DNA of 64,000 bases, from NCBI GenBank assembly GCA_037903355.1, contig JBAJFE010000011.1, positions 1,559,001-1,623,000 of the forward strand. Reading direction: 5' to 3'. Below are positions 1-11,965 of this stretch, one piece after another. How positions within the stretch are numbered: position 1 is the stretch's first letter; each line of letters begins with the position of its first letter. The notes under the pieces were generated by a model, which did not search any database, had not been told where the DNA came from, and was given only the letters and a program-made list of their open reading frames with translations. This DNA is from Trichuris trichiura. Lineage: Eukaryota; Nematoda; Enoplea; Trichinellida; Trichuridae. The position numbers were made by a program, and so were the translations under genes.

Positions 1-206
1 ATCTACATCAAAAGCTTTGCTGTCATGAACAATTACAACGAGCAACGAAATTAACAAAAACATGCCTATCATAACAAAAACCAAACTAAACCTGAAAATA
101 AACAAAAAAATAACATGCGTGAACATTCGCTCTCAAGATATTAGGTTAATACCAGAGATAAAATATAGGCCGGGACGATAAAAATCAGTTTACTTTGCGG
201 AAAGCG

Positions 207-721
207 TCAAAGTATAATAAACAGTAAAATAAGGATTAGAAGTAATGCTATTAAGGCAATAATCACGTACGTTTGAATTCTGTCTGAAAAAAAGGCGTCA
301 AGCTGACTTGAAGTTTCTACTAATAGATTACCAGTAGACAAATTCAACACTTTGTTGACCTTTTTCATCACCGTATCCATCTTGGCGTGTGTATCTTCAA
401 GGCCTTGCTGCAAGTCGTCTAACATTCTACAACAGACCAAAGTGTATAGGTGAAGCAGTGGGTGAAATTGTACATTGCATGCTCCTCCAGTTCGCTGCTA
501 ATATTTTCGCTCATGTTCTTTAAAACACGAACATTGGTACCTATCTTCTCCAAATTTTCATCCTGCTCGGCAATAACCTTCTAACAATAGGATCATTAGC
601 ATAAAAACGCTGTTGCAAAAAAAGCGATAACCTGCTGTATATGCAAGCTGGAGTCGATAGAGGTTGACCCAGACGGTTCGTCCAGCAAACGAGAATACTT
701 GTACACGTTAGAGTCCATGTT
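207..721 (-). CDS. Syntaxin-6/10-like SNARE, C-terminal exons only
   Basis: Q-SNARE of the trans-Golgi/endosome fusion machinery, by family knowledge. Three exons read on the minus strand: 721-632, 577-474 and 426-207, separated by introns of 54 and 47 nt whose phases join. The joined product reads through a SNARE helix (IAEQDENLEKIG, VRVLKNMSENISSELEEH, then MLDDLQQGLEDTHAKMDTVM) that aligns along its length with the syntaxin-6 SNARE motif, and ends in a C-terminal hydrophobic anchor (IIALIALLLILILLFIIL) with no lumenal tail, as expected for a tail-anchored SNARE. The N-terminal Habc domain (roughly the first half of a typical syntaxin-6) is not recognisable upstream; exons may be too diverged or further upstream. 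Start therefore not assigned. Confidence 0.8.
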
Positions 722-2267
722 CTGTAAAAAAAACAGTAATAAAAAACAAGACAAGGACTGTGGTACATTAACCTGCTTACGCGGGCGGGCGGAAGGATAG
801 TAAAGTAATGCAGAAGTCCGTTTTGTCAAGCGGCAATAAAAACCGTACCAAACGCGAACGAAAACCTATTACCCAGAGTTAACGCAATCGGAACGAAAAG
901 ATCAAAAACTTTTTCCATTTTGTACAACGCGACGAGAGCAAAGGCACTTGCTAGGCTTCGAACTGCTATGCCATCGAGCGGGAATAATTATACAGTAAAA
1001 CGATAAGCAGGAACAATAGTGTATCAACAGTGACTTTGTACCTGAAAATCACAAATGCGCAAGCTGGATTTGAATTTAGTCAGCTGTGGATTAAAATTTG
1101 TTCATGGTGTTGTCACAAATTTTGACACGTCGTAGCGCCTGTTTTGAAGAGGTATTCGGGCTGCCAGTGCTGCAATTCGCATTTTTTGGACACAGGTGCA
1201 GCCCTTTCCAGGCGTCACTGTCTGTCCCAACAGTGACGTCTGCATTAAAAAATAAGAATAACGGGAGCTAATTTTTCGAAACGTGTTGTCAAAGCAATTA
1301 ATCTCTCGTCGATTAGCTCTAAAATGTCGAATGATGTTTCATGCTAAAAAGAGGCAAGTACTAAACAGATTTTCTCGTAATTTGAATATATGTGCGAAAT
1401 CAACTGCTTCTGCTGCTTGCGAACTAGTTTTCTGCCCATTTCGCTCTGTTTTTCGCATTATTTAGCCACCATGCGCGAGTCTTCTCAGGCTAGTGATACA
1501 TACAGTCAGCAGATGCTCGAATTAACTTTTCCCTCTCGGATGTCTAACCATGCAAATGCTGCGGAATGTGCGCCACAAAGGGGCAGCGCAAATGAATTAT
1601 CATTTTGTACATTGCTGTCTCTCATTTTGGAAAATTGACGCATCCGCAAAGGCAACTCTGACGATATTTTTTCTGCACTTCTTAGTTGTATTCATTTGCT
1701 TTTATATAGCCAGGAAATGCATTGGCAAAAACCCAAAAACTGTAAGAGATTTTTGCCTGTCGTTATCGGTTCGCCTAACACGCAGTCGCTTGGCTAAAAA
1801 TAGCGTATGGCTCCAATTCAGGTTCTTTATCATTTTGACGCAGTAGCACGTGTTCACTTTCAGATGCGACGAACCGTTATTTGCATAGGGTGCACCGTCA
1901 AACTTGCCATAGTCAATGATTAGATCATACTGTTTTCCAATCAAAAGTAATTATCTGGAGACTGACGTTGAAAAAAAGAGCATCAGGCATCTTATCCGCT
2001 CACAGAGTCAAAGGATCCAATAGGATATACAGCCAGTCAGATGACAGTTCGCCTATTCGCTCATCTGGTCAAAAAATATGCAAGAAGTTTGCATCGCTGA
2101 ACCGAAGGGCACAAAGCTCTTTTCTTCTGACAAAGAAGCGCTGAACAAAAGAATGCCTTCACAAACGCAAAGAATTCTTTCAAAACGAAACTTGAGCGTA
2201 CTATTCTCAACTTTTAAATAAAGTTAGACGCTGTAAGCCACAGTTTCATCAAACGCTGGTCAGACTC
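722..2267. other. No gene supported
   Basis: This stretch should hold the 5' exons of the minus-strand syntaxin gene. Short open frames occur (for example minus 1944-1702) but none shows syntaxin Habc similarity or consistent splice phases. I see no repeat or RNA gene. Confidence 0.4.
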
Positions 2268-2769
2268 ATGAAAATCTACCATAATATATACATAGGAATT
2301 TTCCTGCTTTTTCTGCCCCTCTTTTCTGGTAAGTATTATTATTATTACTGCTATTGTTACATGAAAGATATTTTTGCCAATGTCCACCATTCTGCTGGCC
2401 AAAAGTTGAACTGCTTTTAAATTATCTTTAACAGAAACTGCGCCGGTCAAAAATGGATTGACGAGGTTAATGACACCGGAAATGAAACAGTGCGTCACAA
2501 AGATGGTGGAGAAGGTGCAAATTAACAAGTTCGTAGCATTCGTACATGGTAAACTCTTGAAGAAGTTTAAGAACTCACCGATAAAGCAAAAAATTGGAAC
2601 ACTAGTCTGTAAAAAAGGAATCCTTCATGTGTATCAAAAAACTACTGTCGATTACTTCTTTGGAAAGAAAACCATCAAAGGCAAAGTGGACGTAAGCGGT
2701 TGTGTAAAAGAGGATCCTTGCGCCAAAAAGGATGTTGAAAATAGTTCCCTGCAGTCTGAGTCTGATTAG
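2268..2769 (+). CDS. Unrecognised small secreted basic protein
   Basis: Two exons, 2268-2328 and 2435-2769, with a 106-nt GT-AG intron and matching phase (1), encode 131 residues. The first exon encodes a short polar start followed by a strongly hydrophobic stretch (IGIFLLFLPLFS), a good signal peptide, cut by the intron just at its end. The mature part is lysine-rich, with four cysteines (in contexts KQCVTK, LVCKKG, SGCVKE and DPCAKK) that could form two disulphides. No domain is recognised. A consensus AATAAA polyadenylation signal lies 82 nt after the stop. A secreted effector or structural peptide is possible, but the function is unknown. Confidence 0.65.
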
Positions 2770-2851
2770 TGAAAAATCTATTTCCATACGTGCCAACAGC
2801 TAGAAGTCAGCTAGCACGGATTTTAAACTTTTAAGTTCTAGGACATGGAAT

Positions 2852-2857
2852 AATAAA
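2852..2857 (+). promoter_or_regulatory. Polyadenylation signal AATAAA
   Basis: Canonical hexamer a short distance downstream of the stop codon of the small secreted protein gene, supporting that gene's 3' end. Confidence 0.5.
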
Positions 2858-5184
2858 CGCGTTTTTCTTCAATGTCTTATAGCTTTTTTAGAAAAGTTCA
2901 AAAAAGGTATGGTCTTGTCATAGCCGATGAACATGTTATAAAACACTATCGTTATGATGCGCTGCGACAGTAGAGCATAGCTTAGTTGAGTGCCTGACTG
3001 TCAACCGTAGTAAACGGACACAACATTCGCACTGCGCGCAGCGTTTCATCCTTCATCATTACAGTGACAAATGCGATGCAGTAAGCATTGAAAAAACAGC
3101 ATTTTAACGAGAAGACTACTCGAAAGGATGACAATTCTGTTTCTCGAACAGAAGTTTCAGAAAACCTACAGCGATATGAGGTCTTAGCCAATTAACGCAA
3201 GTTCAGATTTCAAAAAAAATGCGTAAATACTTCAGACTGACACATTCATTATCATCAATTCATAAAGCAGTATGAAACACGGCATCGAGCAATTTCATCT
3301 TACTTAAAAGGACTTGCATTACAAACAGTTGTAAAGCTATGGGTGCCAAAGTTTTTCTAAATTGTTATTTACCGTTCCTTTCTGCCATAAAAAATTATTC
3401 AGTTTGAAGTGACAAGACTGCTGCAAAAACAAAAATTTTTACAAAATAAGAATATTAGAAACACAGATCAAAATTGCTACGGATCATCGCAATTATAAAA
3501 CCCAGACAGGAGGACAAAGGCTGCAAAATAAAAGGGTTCGCGCGGTATCTATATTGGCAACACCGATGGCTAAATGCAAAACATCCTGCATTCTAACTTG
3601 TAGTACGGTAATAAATTCGCAATTTTTAAACAATATCGTTTTGTTCAGTGCTAACCTACCGTTAACGCAGTAGATTTTTCGCTGCACTCGTAAACTTGAC
3701 GTATAGCCACAATTTTAATTTGTCACAAAGAAAGCCGCAGCGCAGCTTGCAGGCGAAAACTTTAGCATTGCTGACCAAGACCCGCATATCAAAAGGCCAC
3801 AATTAATATTTAGCAAAGCAATGCCATTCGAAAATAATTCTATCTGTTGCCAGCATATTTTTGTGGCAACCTGAAAATCTAATGAAAAGAATAATCAGGT
3901 AAACTTTTAAAAACCCGCTTGCTACTGTAGCTCGCCAATTGTTTTCACAGCAAATAAGTTACCCTGCTAGCGGGAGGGGACATTTTAAATGGCCGTAAGT
4001 CTATAAGTTAAATTCTTAAAACCATTGCATCCTTGGTTAAAGATTTCAGAAGAAATAGTAAAAGTGCCTCAAGATACCGGGTAGCGTGAAAGCGGTAACT
4101 CAGTCCAGCTAATTCTTTGAAACAGAGCTAAAAGCGCTAGTTGCGTAGCAACTGCGCTGCATTTGCTGTAAAAAGCTCAAATTTTGCACCATAGCCTTTA
4201 AGAGACACTGTAGTGATATGAACAATTATCAGGGATATCCGACGCCACAATTTTTGATCCTTTGTAAAAATCGTCGATGGTTTCAGGTTACATTTTTCAT
4301 CACGGCATGCGCAGTAGTGCTTTGTAACATTAGCATTATTGACAAGTTGGCAGGTTGAAAATCAAGCGGAAAAATCCTTTGTTTACCTACTCTATCCTAA
4401 TAATTTATTGACGTCAAAACATAGTCGACATTTCGTCATCTACTGGCAAACAGAAACGCACAGTTGGCGAACTAACATTTAAACACGTTGTCGTCAACTG
4501 CTGTCTTGATAATGGTCTCTAGTTTATCTCGAGAACAGTTGAAGCAAAGGTTTGCCCTTTTTTAGGTTCTGAGAAACTGGCCTTTGCAAAATGTAGTTAG
4601 CAGAGCTGCCGAGCGTTTTCAACGTAAGTACGCGCGCAAAACAGTTGCAGCAAAATATATGCTGTACAAAATGCCTCTGTAGCAGCAGTTCAAGCAATTC
4701 GCGAACACCATTTTAGTTGACCAATTGCGTTCGGGCAGGAACAGATTCTCCGGGAATGAGCACGCCAGAGAAAACACTTTTCAATCGCGAGATCTATTGC
4801 GTAATACAGTTTATTTCGCTGTGGCTACATTATTGATTCGAAAACTAATTTTTCTAATTACTGACTAATTGTAGCAGAAAAAAATTTATTCAGGACAAAT
4901 GGATATACAGTAAAACTAATTAAGTTTTCGTCAGTTGACTCGAGCGTTGCTTCAACGTACCTGCCTGCTATAGAGATTACTGTATTCATATCGATTGCTT
5001 CAAGTGCCTGTAAGAATTTGTTTATTTGAAATAGTTTACTGTTTTTGTTAACCGAATCAGACGTTAAGCGTAACTTTGCTTTCTGGTTTAGCTAGAGACA
5101 CCGGAAGTTCGCTTCTTTGAGAAAACAAGCTATCCAGCTGGAATAAGCGCTCGCAATGTTTTTGCAGGCAATCGTAGCAAAGTT
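2858..5184. other. Gene-poor 2.3 kb
   Basis: AT-rich sequence with only short chance frames. The last part holds the promoter and possibly a 5' exon of the cytidylyltransferase gene: the frame of its first coding exon stays open upstream of 5185 to a potential acceptor near 5091. Confidence 0.4.
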
Positions 5185-6380
5185 ATGGCCAAACTGCAGT
5201 CTTCGGCAGCACCGGCACCATTCAGCGACGATCCGCAAGTTATAGCCGAGAGAGAATTGATAGATTATTCCGAAAAAATCGACTATGAAACTGCGGCTAA
5301 CGGAAAAGGTAAGCGCTCTAACGCCCGTGCTTTTCTGGCGTTCGCTAACATTTGCACTTTTTGTTACCGCAGCCGGTCGGCCAGTACGTGTTTATGCGGA
5401 TGGAATTTACGATCTGTTCCATCACGGTCACGCCAGACAGCTTATGCAAGCAAAAACAGCTTTTCCTTGTGTTTACTTAATTGTCGGTGGTAAGTGCGTT
5501 ATTTTCGTGGTCGTATCGCTTTGAAATCCGTTTGCTCAGTTTGCGGAGATCGCTCTACTCATTACCACAAGGGGAAAACGGTAAGCGACGAGACGGAGCG
5601 CTTCGAAGCGGTTCGTCATTGCCGGTATGTTGACGAAGTATACCGGGACGCGCCCTGGTTTGTAACAATGGACTTTTTGCACGAAATGAAGGTTTACTGC
5701 CTTGTTTCCTCGTCCATTAGGTGGGCTGATATTGCAACAATTGTAGATAGATTTCATTGCTCACGATGCATTGCCATACAACGCGCCTGGCGTGTCTACG
5801 GACCTTTACGAACCATTCCGCAGAGCTGGCATGTTCGTTGAAACGCAACGCACCGAAGGGGTATCGACCAGTGATGTCATTGCCAGAATTGTTAAAGACT
5901 ACGACAGCTACGTAAGAAGGAACTTGGCCCGCGGCTATTCGGCAAAAGAGTTGAACGTTGGTTATTTCGCTGTGAGCCTTTTTTCTTCTTTCACAAATCG
6001 TTTGTTTCAAAGGCTGAAACTGTATAGGAGAAAAAGTACAAGTTGCAAAATCGTTACGACAGTTTGATCGAGCGGGGCAAAGAATTTTTCAGCAAGTGGG
6101 AGGACCGTTCCCGCGAATTCATTGTCAATTTTTTGACATTGTTCCAACCGGACGGCCAGTTGGTAGGTCGATTTTTGGCGGTTAAATCGTTTAAAGAATT
6201 CTTTTCCCTTAGGCTCCTATAAACTTTATTCGAGGTGCTCTTAGCCGTACACCATCGCCAACTTTGGAACTTTCCGACAACGATGACGAAAAAGACGACG
6301 ACGACGACAATAATGATAATCTTCATTATAGCGACGCAAGCAGTTCACCTCCGTTAGGACAAGAACATTGTCAAGCTTAA
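5185..6380 (+). CDS. pcyt-1: Choline-phosphate cytidylyltransferase (CCT)
   Basis: Makes CDP-choline from CTP and phosphocholine, the rate-limiting step of the Kennedy pathway to phosphatidylcholine. Six exons (5185-5308, 5373-5489, 5540-5691, 5747-5971, 6028-6162, 6213-6380) join with consistent phases into 306 residues. Seen: the cytidylyltransferase core starting [20 protein letters not shown] with the HxGH nucleotide-binding motif, the RYVDEV segment, and the second signature RTEGVSTSD. After [11 protein letters not shown] comes a shortened helical membrane-binding region ([15 protein letters not shown]) and an acidic Asp/Asn-rich tail. The M domain and tail are shorter than in human PCYT1A. 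The ATG at 5185 is the first in frame, but the frame stays open upstream through a possible acceptor (TTTTTGCAG near 5167), so an extra 5' exon is likely. Introns are 49-64 nt. Confidence 0.93.
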
Positions 6381-6682
6381 ATTGCGTAAGCTTGAACTCG
6401 TTTCAATTGGTTGCTCATCTCCGCTCGTTGACTATTGCCTTCGTTGATTCCTTTGTTTTTTCTTTAATGAGACGTGCTCTCGACGGCACTGCCCTCTTCA
6501 AAACAATGTGTCATAGTTAAAGTTAGCATTATCAAGTTGGAAAAGTAAAACGTTGACCGTGTTGACTCGATTGTTTTAAAGGTTGTCGGTTTCGTCGATC
6601 CGTTCATTCGTAGACGGGCTTTTTGCTTCGTACAGTATTCCCTTAAAGGTCCAGCTGCTTTGCAGTAAAGAGAAAAGCCCAA

Positions 6683-8269
6683 ATGGGATCCGCGCAGAAC
6701 AATGGAATACACGAAAATTGCTTCAGAAAGACGAACAAGACGTTTGCGCAATTGGAGCACTGCTCTCTACGCGTAGTTATACGTCGATTGCCGGCTAACT
6801 TGACTGAAGAAGAGTTTGTTCAAATGGTCAGTCCGCTGCCGCCTCATCGCGACTTCAAGTTTGTTCCGGCTGATGGCGAGTACGATATTGCCTTAATAGT
6901 ATGCAGACGTCTTCTTTACTTTCCTTTCAGCTGCTACTCATTCGCGAGAGTTTATCTAACTTTCAATGACATTGAAGATATGATCGCTTTTCGTGACATT
7001 TTCAACGGCCACGTATTCGTTGATTCTAAAGGTAAATTGACACTTTTTCCCGTCATGTTGGCTCTTTGTCAAATTGTCCTGTAGGCATGGAATCAATGGC
7101 GCTAATTGAATTAGCTCCCAACCAGTTGATATTCAGTGGAAAAGAAGAAGCCGGACCGCTATGCAACACCATAGAAAAAGGTTTCTTCTTCTATATGCAG
7201 ACAACTGTTGATCAAATGGCATTTTCATAGATCCTGATTATCTAGCCTTTCTTGATCGTCTGTCCAAAGTTGAAGTAACGGCCAATCCAACGGTCGATTC
7301 GATACTGGAAGAGATCGACGCGCGCGAAAAAGCCAAACTCGGTTTGCGTATGCACGTCTTGCTCGCATATTCATTAGCGTGCGAACTTTGAAGAACCATG
7401 GAACTACATGGAGAAACCACCGTTGGCAGCCTACTACGACAATATACTGTTGGAAAAGAAGGTTCGTATTTAAAAATCTACGCTTTGACTTGACCGTCGC
7501 CTTATCTCAGCGCGCCAAAGAAGCTAAGCGTAAGCAGAAGGAGGAGGAAAGAAAAAAGAAAGAAACGGAAAGACAAAAGCGTTTGGAAAAGATTAAGAAA
7601 GAACGCGAAGCTGCAAAGAAAGCGGCCGCGGAGTCTCGAAACGTATAATAGTAATAGTAAGTGCTAAAAGTGACGGCATTCTTTTGTCCTTAGACGGATG
7701 GTGGCAAGACAAAAGCACCCGCCAAAGTTGACGCGAAGCCCGTAGAGGCTAAGAAGGCAAAAGGTGCGAAAAAGGCCGAGACAAAAGCGGAAACAAAGAA
7801 CGGCATTTCGGTGCGTGAAAATTCTTCGACAAACAATGTTTACGTGCCACCACACCGTAAGGTATGGGCCCGTCATAACGACGTGCGGCCCCGTGCGGTT
7901 AAGGTGGTTTATAGAAGGGTCGAGGGGGCACAGCGGAAAGATTTAAACACAAGTGGATCCCACCAATGAATAGCAGCAGCATAGCGGAATGCGAACGCGC
8001 GGACGAAGATAAAGTTTTATCTGACAGCAGCGAGTTGAAGCGGCCGGAATCTCGTGTACACTCAACGTCGTTGCCTAAACCGGTTGTTCAGGTTGACAAC
8101 ATTGCCACTTTTCAATCTAATCGTGCATGCAACTTTTGCTTGGCTGTTTTTGCAGGCCAAAGTGAGCGACACGGCCGAAAGCTGCAAAACGGTGAAAGCT
8201 GTTAGCGCCACTGAAACAACGATGCGCAATTCCTCGCCGGAACTGTCAACGACGCACAGCCAACAGTGA
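6683..8269 (+). CDS. smg-4: UPF3/SMG-4 nonsense-mediated decay factor
   Basis: Links the exon-junction complex to UPF2 in nonsense-mediated mRNA decay; shuttles between nucleus and cytoplasm. Nine exons (6683-6879, 6931-7031, 7085-7180, 7231-7341, 7394-7461, 7511-7642, 7694-7861, 7915-8091, 8156-8269) close in phase to 387 residues. Seen: the RNP-type UPF3 domain opening with LRVVIRRLPANLTEEEF, then ARVYLTFNDIEDMIAFRDIF, the conserved DPDYLAFL, a VDSILEEIDAREKAKL helix, and a long Lys/Glu/Arg coiled stretch. Near the C terminus, YVPPHRK may be the exon-junction binding motif. If the 53-nt intron 7862-7914 is retained the frame instead ends at 7969, giving an alternative tail. Similar in layout to human UPF3B but shorter. 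Confidence 0.9.
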
Positions 8270-8568
8270 CAGCCGCATAGGAACAGCTTCCAAGAAGCCT
8301 AATTATTCCGCACTGACGTTTTAGGAATTATCAATTCATTTTTTCCCATTATTATTAGTCAATATGAAAAGTTGTTCAGCCGCATTTGTTCGTTGCGGCT
8401 GAACTATTATTATTTAGCCAATTAAAAATATTCTCTTACGAGACTCTTCGATGTTCACGGTGTCGTCAACGCTCAGAGCCCAAATGGAAAAACGAACGTA
8501 ATGGATTTGGTCGGACGAAACGGTTGGAAATGAAAAGATGCAAATTTTCAGGGCGACAAGTTGGAGGT

Positions 8569-9289
8569 TCAATGACAGTGTTCGCACGGTTCCGTAGTCA
8601 ATGTTCGACGCCAGCCGAACAATAGATAGCCGACACCAGCTCCGATAACTACAGCGAACATGAGCCAAGTATTGAATGTCATCACAATTAGCATCAATAG
8701 GTAGGAAATAAGTAGTTGCAACATATGCATTGCCGACTGGATGGCGTGACCAACGGAAACCGGTTTTAACCTGCGCTTTTCACCATATAACCTAATAGGG
8801 AGCAATGCAGCAGTATCAGATTACCTGTAAGTAACCTTGTAGGCCGACATGACGCCCGACTGGGTCACCGAGTCTGTTTGAGATGGACAAGCTTGTCGAC
8901 TGACGGAAGCGGATGAAGCGGAACAAATGCTTCGTCGGAACAGCGATTCGCGAAATGTCTTAATTCCTTCGTACAGGACTGCTAGCAACATGATTCCAAT
9001 AAATGACCCTACGAAACCTACAAACAAAAGCTAATACGGCGAACAGGGACAAATGTAGGCGTTACAGTACCTCCAACGGTACAAGTTTTCCAAAAAGAAA
9101 ACAGAATTGTCTCTTCGTATCCACCGTGAAAGTACATTGACATCATGCTCATATGATGCGCGTGGTCGCCAGGCTCACTGTGGTTGATGTCTAAAAAGGC
9201 AAAGTAGAAATAATACTACGATACGATACTCTGGTAAAACAACAAAAGTCCTTACGGCCTTCGTGTCCGTGACTATGATGATGATCCAT
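8569..9289 (-). CDS. High-affinity copper transporter Ctr1 (SLC31)
   Basis: Trimeric plasma-membrane importer of Cu(I). Four exons on the minus strand (9289-9256, 9190-9071, 9017-8825, 8791-8569) join in phase to 189 residues. Seen in order: a His/Met-rich extracellular N terminus (MDHHHSHGHEG, then HAHHMSMMSMYF), TM1 followed by LYEGIKTFRESL, a cytoplasmic loop, TM2 carrying the MxxxM copper motif (MLIVM), TM3 with the trimer-packing GxxxG (GAGVG), and the conserved C-terminal His-Cys-His ending. All residues known to be needed for transport in the family are present. It is convergent with UPF3 (300 bp apart) and divergent from the Na,K-ATPase beta gene, so the 0.8 kb between the latter two probably holds both promoters. 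Confidence 0.95.
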
Positions 9290-10096
9290 AATAATGAAAA
9301 CCCGTTCGCAAAAAAAGCTGAAAACAGACATTAACAGCTTATATTATTACTATTGTTAGGAGCAGAGCATGGAAAGCGCAGAGAACTTAAAGCGAACGCA
9401 ACGGCAAGCGAAGAGAGCGCGAAATTTGCTACCGCCAATTCGGAGCAGCGAAACAGGTAGCTTTGAACATTATCTAGCGAACCATTGATCATATATTGAT
9501 ACTTTGCCCTGACTTACAGATAAAACAATCACCCGACGGGCACGTACACCTATATACACCGGTTCGCCTATTCGTGCAACGGGAAACCAGCTTAATAAAA
9601 GATGTAAAGCACAGAGCGCATAATAGATCGCTCTCCAAAAAAGAAAGAGTTAAAAGCAAGTTCAAAGTGTATAGACGCAGTTATTTGACATAGGGAATAT
9701 TACCGCCCACAGCACGTACAGTAAAGAAAACTAATCATTGATCTGCACGTACATTTTCCCCTTACGGCTAGAAGAGAGGGTTAAGCAACAAAAAAGGGTA
9801 CTCTCAGCGTTGCATTGCACCAATAAAACAAGTATTGTTTTAGAAAGTAGACTACAAGCGCGAGGATTTTACTTTTTCTTATCTACTGTATTTTTAGCAA
9901 ATCAGACAAGATCAGACCGCGTTAGCCTGTCGAATAGAAAAACACTTGAAAATACAGCGGTTTGGCCACTTAAGTCTAGCCGGTTTTTCTTCGTCGTCGA
10001 CGCGTACGCGTAGCAACGGTAGCAAAACCTGAAAATCATTCTTTGGCAGTTGATTGGTTATATCGGCAGCGCAGGTTGTTTGTGCAACGGCGGACA
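9290..10096. promoter_or_regulatory. Divergent intergenic region between Ctr1 and ATPase beta
   Basis: Contains no supported gene. It separates the divergent starts of the copper transporter (minus) and the Na,K-ATPase beta subunit (plus), so it should hold both promoters; I cannot point to specific elements. Confidence 0.4.
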
Positions 10097-11964
10097 ATGG
10101 GCAGTAAAGGACTTGCCAACTCTCATCCGGAGAAAGCGAAGCAATCGGAAAAGGGCAAATTGCGGAGCTTTTTGGAATTCCTTTACAATCCCAGAGAAAA
10201 GAAGGTGTTCGGTAGGACTGGAAGAAGTTGGGGTAAGAACATTCGGCAAACGGCGTTATTAAATTTCTCATTTCCAATAGTTGCATGCTGTTAATGGCCG
10301 TTTGGGCGTACTACAAATTTTAAACGGCCAACGTGGGCGAAAGTGATACTGTCAACTCCTTGCGACCAACTTGTTCAACATGGTCAACAACTGGTGCTGA
10401 TTGATAAAATTTGTTTTTATTTTTCGTATAATTTAACCAGTAGCGCTGAATGTGAAAACGGTTCGCGTAGACGGAGCTAATCGCTATACCGTTGATTCCG
10501 CATTTTTAACTTCCGTCGTTCTGCATATGGTTAGTGCTGTAAGACAAGTTTTTTGTCGGCTGTTGACAAAATCCTTTTGCGGCTGCTTAACTATGCAAAT
10601 GAATTTCCGCGCCATCGAAAGTTCGATTGATTGTCCATGACGCAACTTGGATGCAAGCATATATTGATTGATTGCGGCGACAAGAAGAAAACTTTTTACT
10701 GCTTAAGCAAGGCAAGAAGAAGTCTGCTGCCAGTCTACGCGGTTGAAATGAATTTACTGGCAGCCAGACGGGAACAGAGAGAAACCTGTTGAACGTTACT
10801 GGGTTTTTCGCAACTTAAATCATTTCCTTTCCTTTCAAGTTGTCTTATCTCGTGTGACAATCGTGTCAGTAACCGTTTCGTTATTTTCAGCTGAAATCAC
10901 CTTGTTCTACATTGTTTTCTACTCATGCTTGGCCGGCTTTTTCGCCATCAATATGGCAATCTTTCTGCAGTTGACCGATTCCAAAGTGCCTCGTTACTAT
11001 GGCAAAGGCTCCATAATTGGAATAAATCCAGGTAAGTTTGACGTCCAGTTAAGCTGCTTAGCAAAATCTCAATTGTAGGCATGGGTTATCAGCCTTGGCT
11101 ACGTGACGATCCAGAATCCACATTGATTTACATAAATAAGTCCGATCCTTCTTCCTACCAGAAGTATATTGATCAATTACGCAAATTTTATTCAAGTAAG
11201 CAACAGGAAAACGGCAATAACAACTACGCATTGCTCGATTGCTATTGTAGAATACAAGAATTTGAACGACACTCGTCAATGTAACGGCCCGGAAGAGAAT
11301 AACAGTCAGGATACGGATATTGCCTGCGCTTTTGATCAGTTTGCCGCCATTCGAAATTCGAACTGCGGCGAAGAAGACAGTTTTGGTTTCTCCAACGGAA
11401 CACCATGCATTGTACTCACTTTGAACAAGGTAAAATCGGGCGAACCGCACTGCTTTGCGTTGTGTATAAGGTTGCGTTTGTGCGTATATGCAGCTGATTG
11501 GATGGAAGCCGGTAGCCTATCCCAAAGACTCCGCGCCGGATATCATCAAAGAGGTTTACAATTATGACCAACCAAATGTAGCGGTTGCCTGCGAAGGAGA
11601 GGTGAATTTTAATTCCGCTTGGCATGAACGCAATTAATACCGTTTCTTTTACAGCAATTTACCGATAGCGAACACATAGGTGAATTGAAGTATATTCCCG
11701 CCAGTGGCATTCCGCACAAGTTTTTCCCTTATAGAGTTATGAAGAACTATCATCAACCTTTTGTATGTTTCTTTTTTTCCATATTATGTTGTTGTTGTTC
11801 GATTATAATGTAACGTACTTATGTTGTAGGCGCTAGTCAAGTTTCTCTCCCCTTCAGAAGGTGTGCTGTTGGAGATCGAATGCAAAGCTTACGCGTACAA
11901 TATTATGCACGATCGTACTTTCCGGCTAGGGATGGTCCATTTTGAATTGTTGGTCGATCCGTGA
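10097..11964 (+). CDS. nkb: Na+/K+-ATPase beta subunit
   Basis: Type II membrane glycoprotein required for maturation and ion affinity of the sodium pump. Seven exons (10097-10232, 10891-11031, 11079-11195, 11251-11429, 11494-11601, 11655-11762, 11830-11964) close in phase to 307 residues. Seen: cytoplasmic segment with FLYNPREKKVFGRTGRSW, one transmembrane helix (LFYIVFYSCLAGFFAINMAI, including the family YxxFY pattern), then an ectodomain with paired cysteines in the contexts RQCNG, IACAF, NSNCGE, TPCIVL, VACEGE and EIECKAY, matching the three conserved disulphides, and N-glycosylation sequons (NKS, NDT). The 658-nt first intron is much longer than the others. Its stop codon is one base away from the stop of the minus-strand gene that follows. 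Confidence 0.94.
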
Positions 11965-11965
11965 A

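Noticed and set aside
10043..10096. N-terminal extension of the Na,K-ATPase beta subunit
   Set aside because: Begins at a TTG codon; the first ATG in frame is 10097.
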